The notes beneath the pieces are model-generated. The model did no database searches and was not told the origin of the DNA. It saw only the letters and a program-made list of their open reading frames with translations. A stretch of DNA of 48,071 nt, from the NCBI RefSeq assembly GCF_947301925.1, contig NZ_CAMYUE010000018.1:1-48071 (forward strand), given 5' to 3'. This document shows positions 23,957-32,064 of the stretch, one piece after another. A program made the position numbers and the translations under genes. Numbering within the stretch: the first letter of the stretch is position 1; each line of letters begins with the position of its first letter. The DNA comes from an uncultured Ruminococcus sp. (GTDB lineage: Bacteria > Bacillota > Clostridia > Oscillospirales > Ruminococcaceae).

Positions 23957-24628
23957 TCACAGTGTTTCGTCGGATTCCTTCTGGAGCTTTGCGCCGTAGT
24001 TGAATACAGCTATGAAAAGCAGCACCACAAGTACGAATATGGCTGTTGTGATACCTCCGATAGTACCGATGATGAGCTTGAACCCCGCCCATGGTATCAT
24101 AGAGATACCGAAGGCCTTCATCTTCTTTATAACGTTTTCCTCAAAGGGCGAGCTGCACTTTTCCAGTGCCTTTGCCAGTCTCTTGCCGAATATGACTATG
24201 ACTGCAATGAATGTCATGCTTACCGCTGCCAGAAACATAAGTCCCATGCACAGGAACTTGAAGCCCATGCCTGCCGCCTTGTCAAGACCCAGACTGATAT
24301 CATATATCCTGCTTCCGTCCTCTGCCCTGGTCTCGGTAACGTTGTATACCAGGTGATTTTTACCCTTTCCGATATCTATGTCGTCCTCCTCGACCTTTAT
24401 CATATTTTCTGGCACCTCGCTGCTGACGGTTATCCTGCCGCCAAGATCAGCGTTTACGCTTACAGCGTCGTCCGGCAAAGTCAGGAAGTATATCCCCAGC
24501 ACTATGCACATTACTATGCTGACTGTTATTACCACAAAGGCAATGGTCAGCAGTATTCTGCTTGCCTTGCCCAGGCCGTTGATCTTTCTTATGCTCTTGT
24601 CCTTTAAAACTGTATTTGTTCCTTTCAT
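23957..24628 (-). CDS. DUF2975-like membrane protein
   Basis: A 223-residue membrane protein with about four transmembrane segments: one near residues 25-50 (ILLTIAFVVITVSIVMCIVL), an extracytoplasmic loop of about 75 residues, a pair near 120-150, and a last pair near 175-215. Size, topology and the immediately following YozG-like Xre gene fit the DUF2975 family. The biochemical role is unknown. The start at 24628 follows AAGGAGG. First gene of a two-gene operon under the promoter at 24698-24726. Confidence 0.8.
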   Translation of the reverse strand: MKGTNTVLKDKSIRKINGLGKASRILLTIAFVVITVSIVMCIVLGIYFLTLPDDAVSVNADLGGRITVSSEVPENMIKVEEDDIDIGKGKNHLVYNVTETRAEDGSRIYDISLGLDKAAGMGFKFLCMGLMFLAAVSMTFIAVIVIFGKRLAKALEKCSSPFEENVIKKMKAFGISMIPWAGFKLIIGTIGGITTAIFVLVVLLFIAVFNYGAKLQKESDETL

Positions 24629-24697
24629 GATCGTACCTCCTTATAATGTCCCATATCATTTTACTGCTTTGGAAGTCGTTTCCCCTTCCGTGATCCT

Positions 24698-24726
24698 ATA
24701 ATACCATGAGAATTAACGTTTGTCAA
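24698..24726 (-). promoter_or_regulatory. Promoter for DUF2975/Xre operon
   Basis: On the minus strand a perfect TTGACA (24721-24726) and TATTAT (24698-24703) are spaced by 17 bases. The -35 box is embedded in the operator-like repeats described at 24711-24840. Confidence 0.88.
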
Positions 24727-24840
24727 CTGTTTTTTATCGTTTATCGTTAATTATTGTATGTTTGCATATAAATGCCAGTACCTGAAAAGAGGCGTTTTGT
24801 GCAGCTTACACGATAAATTTTTATCGTTTGTCATTAAATA
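24711..24840. promoter_or_regulatory. Repeated operator-like motifs in divergent control region
   Basis: Three copies of a motif close to A(T/A)CGTTT(A/G)TC occur: aacgtttgtc (24715-24724), atcgtttatc (about 24736-24745) and atcgtttgtc (about 24825-24834). The first overlaps the -35 box of the DUF2975/Xre promoter and the last lies about 25 bases before the -35 box of the divergent metallo-hydrolase gene. Flanking AATTAACG and CGTTAATT form an inverted pair. Binding by the small Xre protein is the natural guess. Confidence 0.55.
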
Positions 24841-24857
24841 AAAGCTGCATTTTATTG

Positions 24858-24886
24858 TAGACATATCAGATCAGATGTGTTATAAT
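24858..24886 (+). promoter_or_regulatory. Promoter for beta-CASP hydrolase
   Basis: TAGACA (24858-24863) and TATAAT (24881-24886) are 17 bases apart with an extended TGT before the -10. The transcript would carry a leader of about 130 bases that includes the palindromic repeat at 24908-24997. Confidence 0.82.
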
Positions 24887-24907
24887 ATAGTAGATCAACA
24901 TTTGTAC

Positions 24908-24997
24908 TTGTAGGGACGGCCATTGGCCGTCCGCAAAATATACGTTTATTATAAATGACTGTAATCGGCGGGACGACGAGGACGGAGTCCCCTACAA
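24908..24997. repeat. 90-bp MITE-like repeat with TTGTAGGG termini
   Basis: The terminal inverted repeats TTGTAGGGAC (24908-24917) and GTCCCCTACAA (24987-24997) enclose a perfect small hairpin (ggacggc/gccgtcc, 24914-24932). It has no coding capacity and sits in the 5' leader of the metallo-hydrolase gene, between promoter and SD. Termini match the repeat at 12529-12560. Confidence 0.7.
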
Positions 24998-25025
24998 ATT
25001 TTGATTTATCACAGGAGGTTTTTCT

Positions 25026-26621
25026 ATGAAAATGACTTTTATAGGCGCTACCCATGAAGTTACGGGCAGCTGCACTTATATAGAAGCCTGCGGCAAAAAA
25101 TTCCTTGTTGACTTCGGTATGCAGCAGGGAGAGGATATTTTCGAGAACGTTCAGGTGCCTGCGGCTCCCTCTAATATCGACTTTGTACTCCTCACCCACG
25201 CTCATATCGACCACTCGGGTCTGCTCCCTCTCCTCTATGCAGGAGGATTCAAAGGTCAGATACACGCTACGGAAGCAACGGCAAATCTCTGCTCGGTCAT
25301 GCTCCGCGACAGCGCTCACATACAGGAATTTGAAGCGGAATGGCGCAACCGCAAGGCCGCAAGACGCGGCGAGGCGCCCTTTGAGCCCATATATACCATG
25401 GAGGACGCTATCGGTGCCATCGAGCTCTTCGTTCCCCACAAATACGAGACCGAGGCGGAGATCGCAGAGGGTATCACTGTCAGGTTCCGCGATGCAGGAC
25501 ACCTTCTCGGCTCATCAAGCATTATCCTCACTCTCACCGAGAACGGCATAACAAAGACCATTGTCTTTTCGGGCGATATCGGCAATGTGGATCAGCCCCT
25601 TATCCGCGATCCACAGTTCATCGAGTCCGCTGACTACGTCATGATCGAATCCACCTACGGAAACCGCGTTCACGACCGCCCCACCGATTATACCTCCTCC
25701 CTTGCAAAGGTGCTCCAGGAGACCTTCGACCGCGGCGGCAGCGTCATTATCCCCTCCTTCGCAGTGGGCAGGACCCAGGAAATGCTGTACTTTATCCGCC
25801 ATATAAAGGCGGAAGGTCTCGTCAAGGGTCACGACGGCTTCCCCGTATATGTGGACAGCCCTCTTGCCAACGAGGCTACGGATATATTCATCAGCAACCG
25901 TGAGAGCTGCTACGACGAGGAAGCTCTCTCCTTCGTCCGCAAGGGCATCAATCCCATCTCCTTCGACGGCCTCATAAGAACGGTCACCAGCAACGACTCC
26001 GTGGCTATCAACAGCGACGAGCGTCCCAAGGTCATCATCTCCGCAAGCGGTATGTGCGAGGCAGGCCGTATAAAGCACCACCTCAAGCATAACCTGTGGA
26101 AGAAGCAGAACACCATTCTTTTCGTGGGATATCAGGCAGGCAATACTCTCGGACGCGCCCTTATCGACGGCGCCAAGCGCGTGAAGCTCTTCGGCGAGAC
26201 CGTAAAGGTGGCCGCCCGTATCACTCAGCTCCCCGGTATCAGCGGTCACGCCGATGTGAACGGTCTCCTTGAATGGGCGAGAGCCGTCAAGGGAGTAAAG
26301 AGGTTCTTTGTCAACCACGGCGAGGCAAGCTCCTCCGAGAGCTTTGCACAGAGGCTCCGCGACGAGCTGGGTGCGGAGGTATACGTTCCCTTCAGCGGCG
26401 CCGAGTTCGATATTGCCGAAAATGTCATAACCATTGACGCCGAGCCAATTCCTATCCCGAGAAAGAAAAACACCGCAAACTACAGTATCGCCTACAGCGA
26501 CCTGCTTGCGGCTTCGGAACGTCTTTCCGCACTTATCAAGGACTCCGACGGCAGAACAAACGCTGATATGCGCCAGCTCACCGAGGCTATCAACAAGCTC
26601 TGCGACGACTGGAAGCTATGA
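25026..26621 (+). CDS. Metallo-beta-lactamase/beta-CASP hydrolase (RNA-processing type)
   Basis: A 531-residue cytoplasmic hydrolase of the COG1236 (Ysh1/CPSF73-like) group. The zinc motif HAHIDH is at residues 58-63; further metal ligands are in DAGHLLGSSS and SGDIG. The beta-CASP cap is seen in PSFAVGRTQEML and SASGMCEAGRIKHHL, and the C-terminal SGHAD motif is present. Such proteins are endo- or exoribonucleases in other organisms; the substrate here is not known. ACAGGAGG precedes the start. The stop overlaps the next gene in ATGA, so the two are translationally coupled. Confidence 0.93.
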   Translation: MKMTFIGATHEVTGSCTYIEACGKKFLVDFGMQQGEDIFENVQVPAAPSNIDFVLLTHAHIDHSGLLPLLYAGGFKGQIHATEATANLCSVMLRDSAHIQEFEAEWRNRKAARRGEAPFEPIYTMEDAIGAIELFVPHKYETEAEIAEGITVRFRDAGHLLGSSSIILTLTENGITKTIVFSGDIGNVDQPLIRDPQFIESADYVMIESTYGNRVHDRPTDYTSSLAKVLQETFDRGGSVIIPSFAVGRTQEMLYFIRHIKAEGLVKGHDGFPVYVDSPLANEATDIFISNRESCYDEEALSFVRKGINPISFDGLIRTVTSNDSVAINSDERPKVIISASGMCEAGRIKHHLKHNLWKKQNTILFVGYQAGNTLGRALIDGAKRVKLFGETVKVAARITQLPGISGHADVNGLLEWARAVKGVKRFFVNHGEASSSESFAQRLRDELGAEVYVPFSGAEFDIAENVITIDAEPIPIPRKKNTANYSIAYSDLLAASERLSALIKDSDGRTNADMRQLTEAINKLCDDWKL

Positions 26622-27349
26622 GACGGATATGCAGTAAATGCGGAAGCGAGATACCCGAGGGCTCCGCGGAGTGTCCCACCTGCAAGGAGATAGCCGAGCT
26701 TGACCGAAGCAACACCGTAAAGCTTTCAGGCGCTATTTATACGGGAGTTGTGATAGTATCCGCAGTATTCGCACTTTTACTTATCTCGGAAGGCATAAGC
26801 AGCTTTGTCTACGAGCTTCAGAACGAGAGAAATCTGGTATACTTCCCCGATAATGTCATTACTCACCTGCTTATACCGCTGGCCTATGCCTTTTTCACCG
26901 CTATGATAATACTCAGCGACCGCTCGCCCTATCTTATCATACTGCCTGTAACGGGCATAGCTGCGGAAACGGTGCAGCTCCTCACCGATCTTCACGACAA
27001 CACCGTAAGCTTTGTAACAAGAGGTAGCGATTACTACATCACAACGGTAATGGACTTCTTTTCCGCCGCACTGGTGATACTTTTCCTCGCCTTCATGATA
27101 AAGATGATAAGGGAGGATTATTCCATATCCCGCAGCAGATGGATGATAGCCGCAGCCTTCACCCTTGTTTTCGCAAGGGTAGTCATGAAGCTCTGCTTCA
27201 TAGAGGAGTACGAGATAACAGGCTCTCTGCTTTCATACGCCGATCAGACGAAAATGTACCTTCTCTTTGCGGCATCCCTGCTGAACGTGAAAAAGCGTAA
27301 GCTGAACTCGCAAAAGGCTGCAATAAAAAACGAAAGCTCCGATGAATGA
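26618..27349 (+). CDS. Zinc-ribbon polytopic membrane protein
   Basis: A 243-residue protein that starts with a short zinc ribbon (CSKCGSEIPEGSAECPTC, four cysteines in residues 5-22), followed by about six hydrophobic segments between residues 33 and 225 and a basic, Lys-rich C-terminal tail. No named family is recognised beyond the zinc-ribbon plus membrane architecture, which is frequent among Firmicute proteins of unknown function. Start and stop are fixed by a 4-base overlap with the upstream metallo-hydrolase gene and by a terminator whose loop contains the stop codon. Confidence 0.82.
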   Translation: MRRICSKCGSEIPEGSAECPTCKEIAELDRSNTVKLSGAIYTGVVIVSAVFALLLISEGISSFVYELQNERNLVYFPDNVITHLLIPLAYAFFTAMIILSDRSPYLIILPVTGIAAETVQLLTDLHDNTVSFVTRGSDYYITTVMDFFSAALVILFLAFMIKMIREDYSISRSRWMIAAAFTLVFARVVMKLCFIEEYEITGSLLSYADQTKMYLLFAASLLNVKKRKLNSQKAAIKNESSDE

Positions 27350-27366
27350 TATCGGAGCTTTTTTTC
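27333..27366 (+). terminator. Terminator overlapping a stop codon
   Basis: The 11-bp stem aaagctccgat (27333-27343) / atcggagcttt (27351-27361) is followed by a T run. The TGA stop of the membrane-protein gene lies inside the loop. Confidence 0.93.
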
Positions 27367-27384
27367 GGCCGTCCCTTTAAATGC

Positions 27385-27422
27385 AAAAATCCCGTAAGCG
27401 ATCGTCCGAACGCTTACGGGAT
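27385..27422 (-). terminator. Terminator after serA
   Basis: A perfect 12-bp stem, atcccgtaagcg (27389-27400) with cgcttacgggat (27411-27422), is followed on the minus strand by five U. It faces the terminator of the convergent membrane-protein gene. Confidence 0.93.
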
Positions 27423-27434
27423 ATCATTTTTATA

Positions 27435-28595
27435 TTACTTGATGACTCTTACTCTGATAACGCCGTCAACTGCGTTGATCTTGCCCTCTACTGCGGGAGG
27501 AACGTCACCGATGATGTCGAGCATGGTGTATGCGAAGTCCTTCTTGCTGGCATTTACCATGTTCTCGATATTGAGACCCTCATTGCCTACTGCTGATGTG
27601 ATGGAAGCAATAGTTGTGGGAACGTTCTTGTGGATGATGCAAACCTTTGTGCCCACTGCGTTCATTGAAGCATTGGGGAGGTTTACGCTGTTCTTGATAT
27701 TTCCGCTCTCAAGGTAGTCGATAAGCTCCTCGGCAGCCATAACTGCACAGTTGTCCTCGCTCTCGGGTGTGGAAGCTCCCAGGTGGGGAAGAACGATAAC
27801 GTTCTCAACGCCCAGAACTACATCATCAGCAAAGTCTGTAACATACTTAGCAACCTTACCGTCAGCAATAGCCTTGACTACTGCCTCGCTGTTGATGAGC
27901 TCACCTCTTGCCAGGTTGATAAGACGAACGCCGTCCTTCATCATAGCGATCTGCTCAGCATCGATGGTGTTCTTTGTCTGAGGAGTATAAGGCATATGGA
28001 TCGTGATGTAATCACTGCTTGTGAAGATCTCGTTGATATCGGAAACGATCTTTACTGTAGGATCAAGGTGAAGAGCAGCTCCGATGGAGATATAGGGATC
28101 GTAACCGATAACCTTCATGCCCAGAGCCTCGGCAGCGTTTGCGATCTTTCCGCCGATAGCGCCCAGACCGATGATACCCAGTGTCTTGCCTGCGATCTCG
28201 GGGCCTGCGAACTTGGACTTGCCGCCCTCAACTGTCTTGGGAGCGTCGGGTGTGCCCTTCAGTGAAGCAGCCCATGAAGCAGCCTCAACGATCTTTCTTG
28301 AAGCAAGGAGAAGTGCGCATACAGCCAGCTCCTTAACAGCGTTTGAGTTAGCGCCGGGAGTATTGAATACACAGATACCCTCCTGAGCGCAGCGCTCAAC
28401 GGGGATATTGTTTACGCCTGCACCTGCACGGGCGATAGCGAGAAGGTTGTCGCCGAACTGCATCTCGTGCATCTTGGCTGAACGAACCATTATAGCGTCA
28501 GGATTTGCACACTCATCAGCAACTGCGTACTTGCTCTTGTCGAATACGTCTGTGCCTACAGCTGAGATCTTGTTTAATGTCTGTATCTTGAACAT
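27435..28595 (-). CDS. serA: D-3-phosphoglycerate dehydrogenase with C-terminal ACT domain
   Basis: SerA oxidises 3-phosphoglycerate, the first step of serine synthesis. The 386-residue form has a substrate/NAD core with GLGAIGGKIANAA (nucleotide fold), the catalytic Arg in LINLARGEL and the His in VLPHLGASTPESE, followed by an ACT domain (about 315-386) that in relatives binds serine for feedback control. The start at 28595 follows AGAGG; the longer frame to 28661 overlaps serC coding and is rejected. It lies 46 bases after serC in one operon. Confidence 0.95.
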   Translation of the reverse strand: MFKIQTLNKISAVGTDVFDKSKYAVADECANPDAIMVRSAKMHEMQFGDNLLAIARAGAGVNNIPVERCAQEGICVFNTPGANSNAVKELAVCALLLASRKIVEAASWAASLKGTPDAPKTVEGGKSKFAGPEIAGKTLGIIGLGAIGGKIANAAEALGMKVIGYDPYISIGAALHLDPTVKIVSDINEIFTSSDYITIHMPYTPQTKNTIDAEQIAMMKDGVRLINLARGELINSEAVVKAIADGKVAKYVTDFADDVVLGVENVIVLPHLGASTPESEDNCAVMAAEELIDYLESGNIKNSVNLPNASMNAVGTKVCIIHKNVPTTIASITSAVGNEGLNIENMVNASKKDFAYTMLDIIGDVPPAVEGKINAVDGVIRVRVIK

Positions 28596-28641
28596 TTCAG
28601 TTAACCTCTTTTCAAATATGATATTTTTGGTATGTAATGTC

Positions 28642-29727
28642 TCAGGAATTCTCTTCCTCAAACTTCTTCATGAAGGCTACCAGCTTCTCAACTCCCTCGA
28701 TAGGCATTGCATTGTAGATAGAAGCTCTCATGCCGCCAACTGATCTGTGACCCTTGAGGTTCTCGAAGCCTGCTGCCTTTGACTCGGCAACGAACTTCTT
28801 GTCAAGCTCGTCGTTGCCTGTGATGAAGGGAACGTTCATGAGTGAGCGATCCTTGGGCTCAACTGTGCCCTTGAACATCTTGCTCTGGTCGAGGAAATCG
28901 TAGAGAATCTTAGCCTTTGCCTCGTTGTGCTTCTTCATAGCCTCGAGTCCGCCCATCTTCTTGATCCACTTGAATACCTTGCCGCAAACATAGATGCCGT
29001 AGCAGGGAGGTGTATTGTAAAGTGACTCGTTGTCAGCCTGGATCTTCCAGTCCATCATTGTAGGAGTGCACTTGAGTGCAGGACCGTCAGCGATGAGGTC
29101 CTCACGAACGATGATGATCTGTACGCCTGAAGGGCCAACGTTCTTCTGAACACCGCCGTAGATAACGCCGTACTTTGTTACGTCAACAGGCTCTGAAAGG
29201 AAGCATGAGCTTACGTCAGCAACAAGCTCGTGTCCCTTTGTGTTGGGGAGCTCCCAGAACTTTGTACCGTAGATAGTGTTGTTCTCGCAGATGTATACAT
29301 AGTCAACATCCTCAGGGATATCAAGATCGGAGCAGTCGGGGATATATGAGAAGGTCTTGTCAGCAGATGAAGCTACCTTTACAACCTCACCGTACTTCTC
29401 AGCCTCCTGTGCAGCCTTCTTGGCCCACTGGCCTGTGATGATGTAAGCAGCCTTGCCCTTCTTCATAAGGTTCATGGGAACGCCTGCGAATACCAGTGAA
29501 GCGCCGCCCTGTACGAAGATTACCTTGTAGTTGTCGGGGATATTCATGAGGTCGCGGAGATCCTTCTCAGCGTCCTTGATGATCTCATCATATACCTTTG
29601 AACGGTGGGACATCTCCATAACGGACATACCGCATCCCTTATAATCCATCATTTCCTCTGCGCATTCCTTGAGAACTTCCTCGGGAAGAACAGCAGGACC
29701 TGCACTGAAGTTGTAAACTCTGCTCAT
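28642..29727 (-). CDS. serC: Phosphoserine aminotransferase
   Basis: SerC transaminates 3-phosphohydroxypyruvate with glutamate to phosphoserine. The 361-residue PLP enzyme starts at 29727 after TTGGAGG with the family N-terminus MSRVYNFSAGPAVLPEEVL. The PLP-lysine is in GGVQKNVGPSG, and GGMRASIYNAMP near the C-terminus is the usual substrate-binding block. It is the first gene of serC-serA; serB is not in the window. Product may also serve pyridoxal synthesis in other bacteria. Confidence 0.96.
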   Translation of the reverse strand: MSRVYNFSAGPAVLPEEVLKECAEEMMDYKGCGMSVMEMSHRSKVYDEIIKDAEKDLRDLMNIPDNYKVIFVQGGASLVFAGVPMNLMKKGKAAYIITGQWAKKAAQEAEKYGEVVKVASSADKTFSYIPDCSDLDIPEDVDYVYICENNTIYGTKFWELPNTKGHELVADVSSCFLSEPVDVTKYGVIYGGVQKNVGPSGVQIIIVREDLIADGPALKCTPTMMDWKIQADNESLYNTPPCYGIYVCGKVFKWIKKMGGLEAMKKHNEAKAKILYDFLDQSKMFKGTVEPKDRSLMNVPFITGNDELDKKFVAESKAAGFENLKGHRSVGGMRASIYNAMPIEGVEKLVAFMKKFEEENS

Positions 29728-29784
29728 TTTAAAAACCTCCAAGTAAATATATTATAAAATAGGTAGTATTGCCATACAATATAA

Positions 29785-29813
29785 ATTATACTCCTTTGGA
29801 CTGCATAAGTCAA
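29785..29813 (-). promoter_or_regulatory. Sigma-A promoter for serC-serA
   Basis: On the minus strand TTGACT (29808-29813) and a perfect TATAAT (29785-29790) are spaced by 17 bases. The leader to serC is about 55 bases and contains no T-box-like structure. Confidence 0.87.
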
Positions 29814-29914
29814 TACGAAAAAGGGATTTTTTTTGCAGTCTGTGAAAAAATTGTCACAACCAACGAAAATGGCAGGGCAAATCTGCTTTTAGTTGCTTTC
29901 GGCGATTATTTTAC

Positions 29915-29946
29915 AAAAAAGCGGCAGATGTCATAGGACTTCCGCC
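29915..29946 (-). terminator. Weak terminator after fourth dockerin gene
   Basis: An imperfect stem (ggcggaagtc with gacatctgccgc on the minus strand) is followed by a run of six U. The internal mismatches make it a moderate terminator. Confidence 0.55.
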
Positions 29947-29957
29947 ACCGTGGTATG

Positions 29958-31160
29958 TCAGTGTTTTTTCATGTAAGTTTCAATGCTATCATTACCGCCC
30001 GTCTGAGTATATGTATAGTACGCAAGGATATTTGAAGCGTCTATAGCATTTACGCTGTCATCATTATTTACGTCGCAGCAGTCTCTCTCGGTTTCTGTAA
30101 GCTTTGCGCCGTTTGTGGTAGATATTCTTGCATAGATCGAAAGCACGTTTGAAGCGTCGACAGCGTTTATCATGCCGTCACCGTTGACATCACCCTTTGA
30201 AGGCTTGCCTGCTGCGGGAGTTGAGCTTCCGTTGCCGGTCACTGTATAATAATAAAACAATGTTTTAGAACGCAGTTTATTTGTAACATCATTGCCGTTA
30301 AGATCAACGGCTTTTTTCACGGTTATCTTACATTCGTGACTTCCGACAGCCGAATCATCGGGTATCTTTATCTTAACTGCCGGATAGAAGAAACAGCCTC
30401 CGCCGCTCTGTGGCTCAACTGATAATTTCTTTTCAAGTATTACGGCTTTTGGGTCATCAAGCTCCACATCATAGTCAAATTCCTTGAAATAATGGTCTTT
30501 GCCGTTGATATTGCCTGTTACATAATATCCGTTGTCAGCCAGCAGTCTTTCGTTATATGCAAGGTTTTCGTTGCCGCTGCCCGCTCTGCTTATACTCATC
30601 ATGGTTATGTTTACTATTTCAGTGTCGGGATCAGGTCTTCCTGTATCCTTACCGTTTTTGTCAAGTATAGAATATTTGCCATTATATGTATTGAAATTAG
30701 ATGTAACATCGTTTCCGTTTTTATCAATGGCTTTTGTTACAACGATCTTAAAGCCGTATTCACGCAAAGGAGTGTTTTCAGGAAATTTCAGCTTCGCGTG
30801 AACCGAATAGAAAGCGCCTACATTGTGCAGCTCCTTACTTTGTACGACAACATTTTTATCATCGAATACGAAATCGTATTCAAATTCCTTGATCTGTTCA
30901 GCGAATTTAAGGAGTTTTTCAGATGTTCCCCGGTCATCGTACAGTTCAATGCTGAAAATGAAGGAATTATTGTCACTGCCCTGTTTGAATTCATAGTAAT
31001 CAATACTTGAAAAGATTCCTTTAAGGTTTAAGTCTGCGGTCGCAGTTGCGGCAGCATTAGCTGTAATAACACTGTCAGCGGAATTGTCAAGTGCATAATT
31101 CATCGGAGCGCAGACTATTGTCAGTGACATAGCAGCGACTAAGATCTTAAACATCCTCAT
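29958..31160 (-). CDS. Secreted two-repeat dockerin protein
   Basis: A 400-residue secreted protein. A strong TTAAGGAGG SD and a signal peptide (MRMFKILVAAMSLTIVCAPMN) support the start. Two copies of an all-beta module of about 110 residues follow; both contain EF(E/D)YD, an F.P.(V/L)K(I/L)K-type strand, and the ending AxDxNGNDVT. I do not recognise a named family for this module. The C-terminus is a dockerin with two calcium loops (GDVNGDGMINAVDAS, CDVNNDDSVNAIDAS). No catalytic residues are visible, so carbohydrate or protein binding is a guess. Monocistronic. Confidence 0.88.
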   Translation of the reverse strand: MRMFKILVAAMSLTIVCAPMNYALDNSADSVITANAAATATADLNLKGIFSSIDYYEFKQGSDNNSFIFSIELYDDRGTSEKLLKFAEQIKEFEYDFVFDDKNVVVQSKELHNVGAFYSVHAKLKFPENTPLREYGFKIVVTKAIDKNGNDVTSNFNTYNGKYSILDKNGKDTGRPDPDTEIVNITMMSISRAGSGNENLAYNERLLADNGYYVTGNINGKDHYFKEFDYDVELDDPKAVILEKKLSVEPQSGGGCFFYPAVKIKIPDDSAVGSHECKITVKKAVDLNGNDVTNKLRSKTLFYYYTVTGNGSSTPAAGKPSKGDVNGDGMINAVDASNVLSIYARISTTNGAKLTETERDCCDVNNDDSVNAIDASNILAYYTYTQTGGNDSIETYMKKH

Positions 31161-31193
31161 ATAATATCCTCCTTAATCCAAGATGATACATTA

Positions 31194-31222
31194 ATTATAT
31201 CATCGCTGCCTGAATATAGCAA
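31194..31222 (-). promoter_or_regulatory. Promoter for fourth dockerin gene
   Basis: On the minus strand TTGCTA (31217-31222) and TATAAT (31194-31199) are 17 bases apart, about 35 bases before the start codon. Confidence 0.7.
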
Positions 31223-31263
31223 GCCAAAATTTGTTAACACTTCCCGAAAAGTCCTTTTGAACC

Positions 31264-31289
31264 AAAAAAGGACGGCGTGAAGCCGTCCT
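31264..31289 (-). terminator. Terminator after PP2C phosphatase gene
   Basis: Stem aggacggc (31269-31276) / gccgtcct (31282-31289), U tract on the minus strand. Same hairpin family as at 14330 and 15646. Confidence 0.9.
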
Positions 31290-31294
31290 GTCAG

Positions 31295-32044
31295 TTATTC
31301 GCTGTAAACCACGGCGATAACGGATATATTATCCTTGCTGCCGTTTTCAAGAGCCTTGTCCACCAGCAGATGGAGCCTCGATTTCAGGCTTTTCGGCAAT
31401 TCTATTATCTCCTCTATGTCCAGTACGGACACATAGTCCGAAAGTCCGTCTGTACACAGCAGCAGCAGGTCGCCGTATTCCATTCCGCCCTCAAGCACTA
31501 CCGTATCTATCTGCGGTTCCGACTTCTGATTGCCCAGAACGGGGAATATTATATTCCGGTGGACATGAGTCTTTCGCTCCTCATGGGTTATAGCTCCCTC
31601 ATCAATGAGAAGCTGCACAAGGGACTGGTCGCGGGATATCTGCTTGATACGTCCGCCGCGGTATCTGTAGAGCCGCGAATCCCCCACATTGAAGGTAAGG
31701 ATATTATTGCTCTCGTCCACTGCTATACCGCACAGCGTCGCCTGCATATTGTGCATCTCGGGGTCGGCCTCGCTGAACTCCGCAAGAGTGCGGTGAATGG
31801 CAAGGAGCTCCTCGTCAAGCTTCATCTCGCCTGTATAGCCTCTGTCGCGGATAAGCTCCAGACACATCTTCGAGGCCAGCTCTCCCGAGCGCTCCCCCGA
31901 TACTCCGTCCGAAACAGCCGCAATAAACGGTTCTGATACAGTCTGTTCGGAAGAGCCTGAATCTATAACGCTGTCCTTTATGAGCAGGGCATCTTCATTG
32001 TGCGGCATTATGCCCTTATCCGTTACTCCGCAGCAGTAATACAT
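31295..32044 (-). CDS. PP2C-family protein serine/threonine phosphatase
   Basis: A 249-residue cytoplasmic phosphatase of the PrpC/Stp type. The metal-binding motifs are visible: NEDALL after the GxVxxxNED pattern, SDGVSGERSGELAS, FNVGDSRLYRYRGG, LLLCTDGLSDYV and a final DNISVIAV. Such enzymes usually reverse PASTA-kinase phosphorylation, but no kinase gene is adjacent here. GGAGG precedes the start, 20 bases after tatD, so LCP-like, tatD and this gene form an operon ending at the terminator at 31264-31289. Confidence 0.93.
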   Translation of the reverse strand: MYYCCGVTDKGIMPHNEDALLIKDSVIDSGSSEQTVSEPFIAAVSDGVSGERSGELASKMCLELIRDRGYTGEMKLDEELLAIHRTLAEFSEADPEMHNMQATLCGIAVDESNNILTFNVGDSRLYRYRGGRIKQISRDQSLVQLLIDEGAITHEERKTHVHRNIIFPVLGNQKSEPQIDTVVLEGGMEYGDLLLLCTDGLSDYVSVLDIEEIIELPKSLKSRLHLLVDKALENGSKDNISVIAVVYSE

Positions 32045-32064
32045 TCATTCTCCTCCTTTTCTCT

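Noticed and set aside
24852..26318. Long minus-strand frames opposite the beta-CASP gene
   Set aside because: Shadows of a well-supported gene with HAHIDH and SGHAD motifs; the antisense products match no family and lack SDs.
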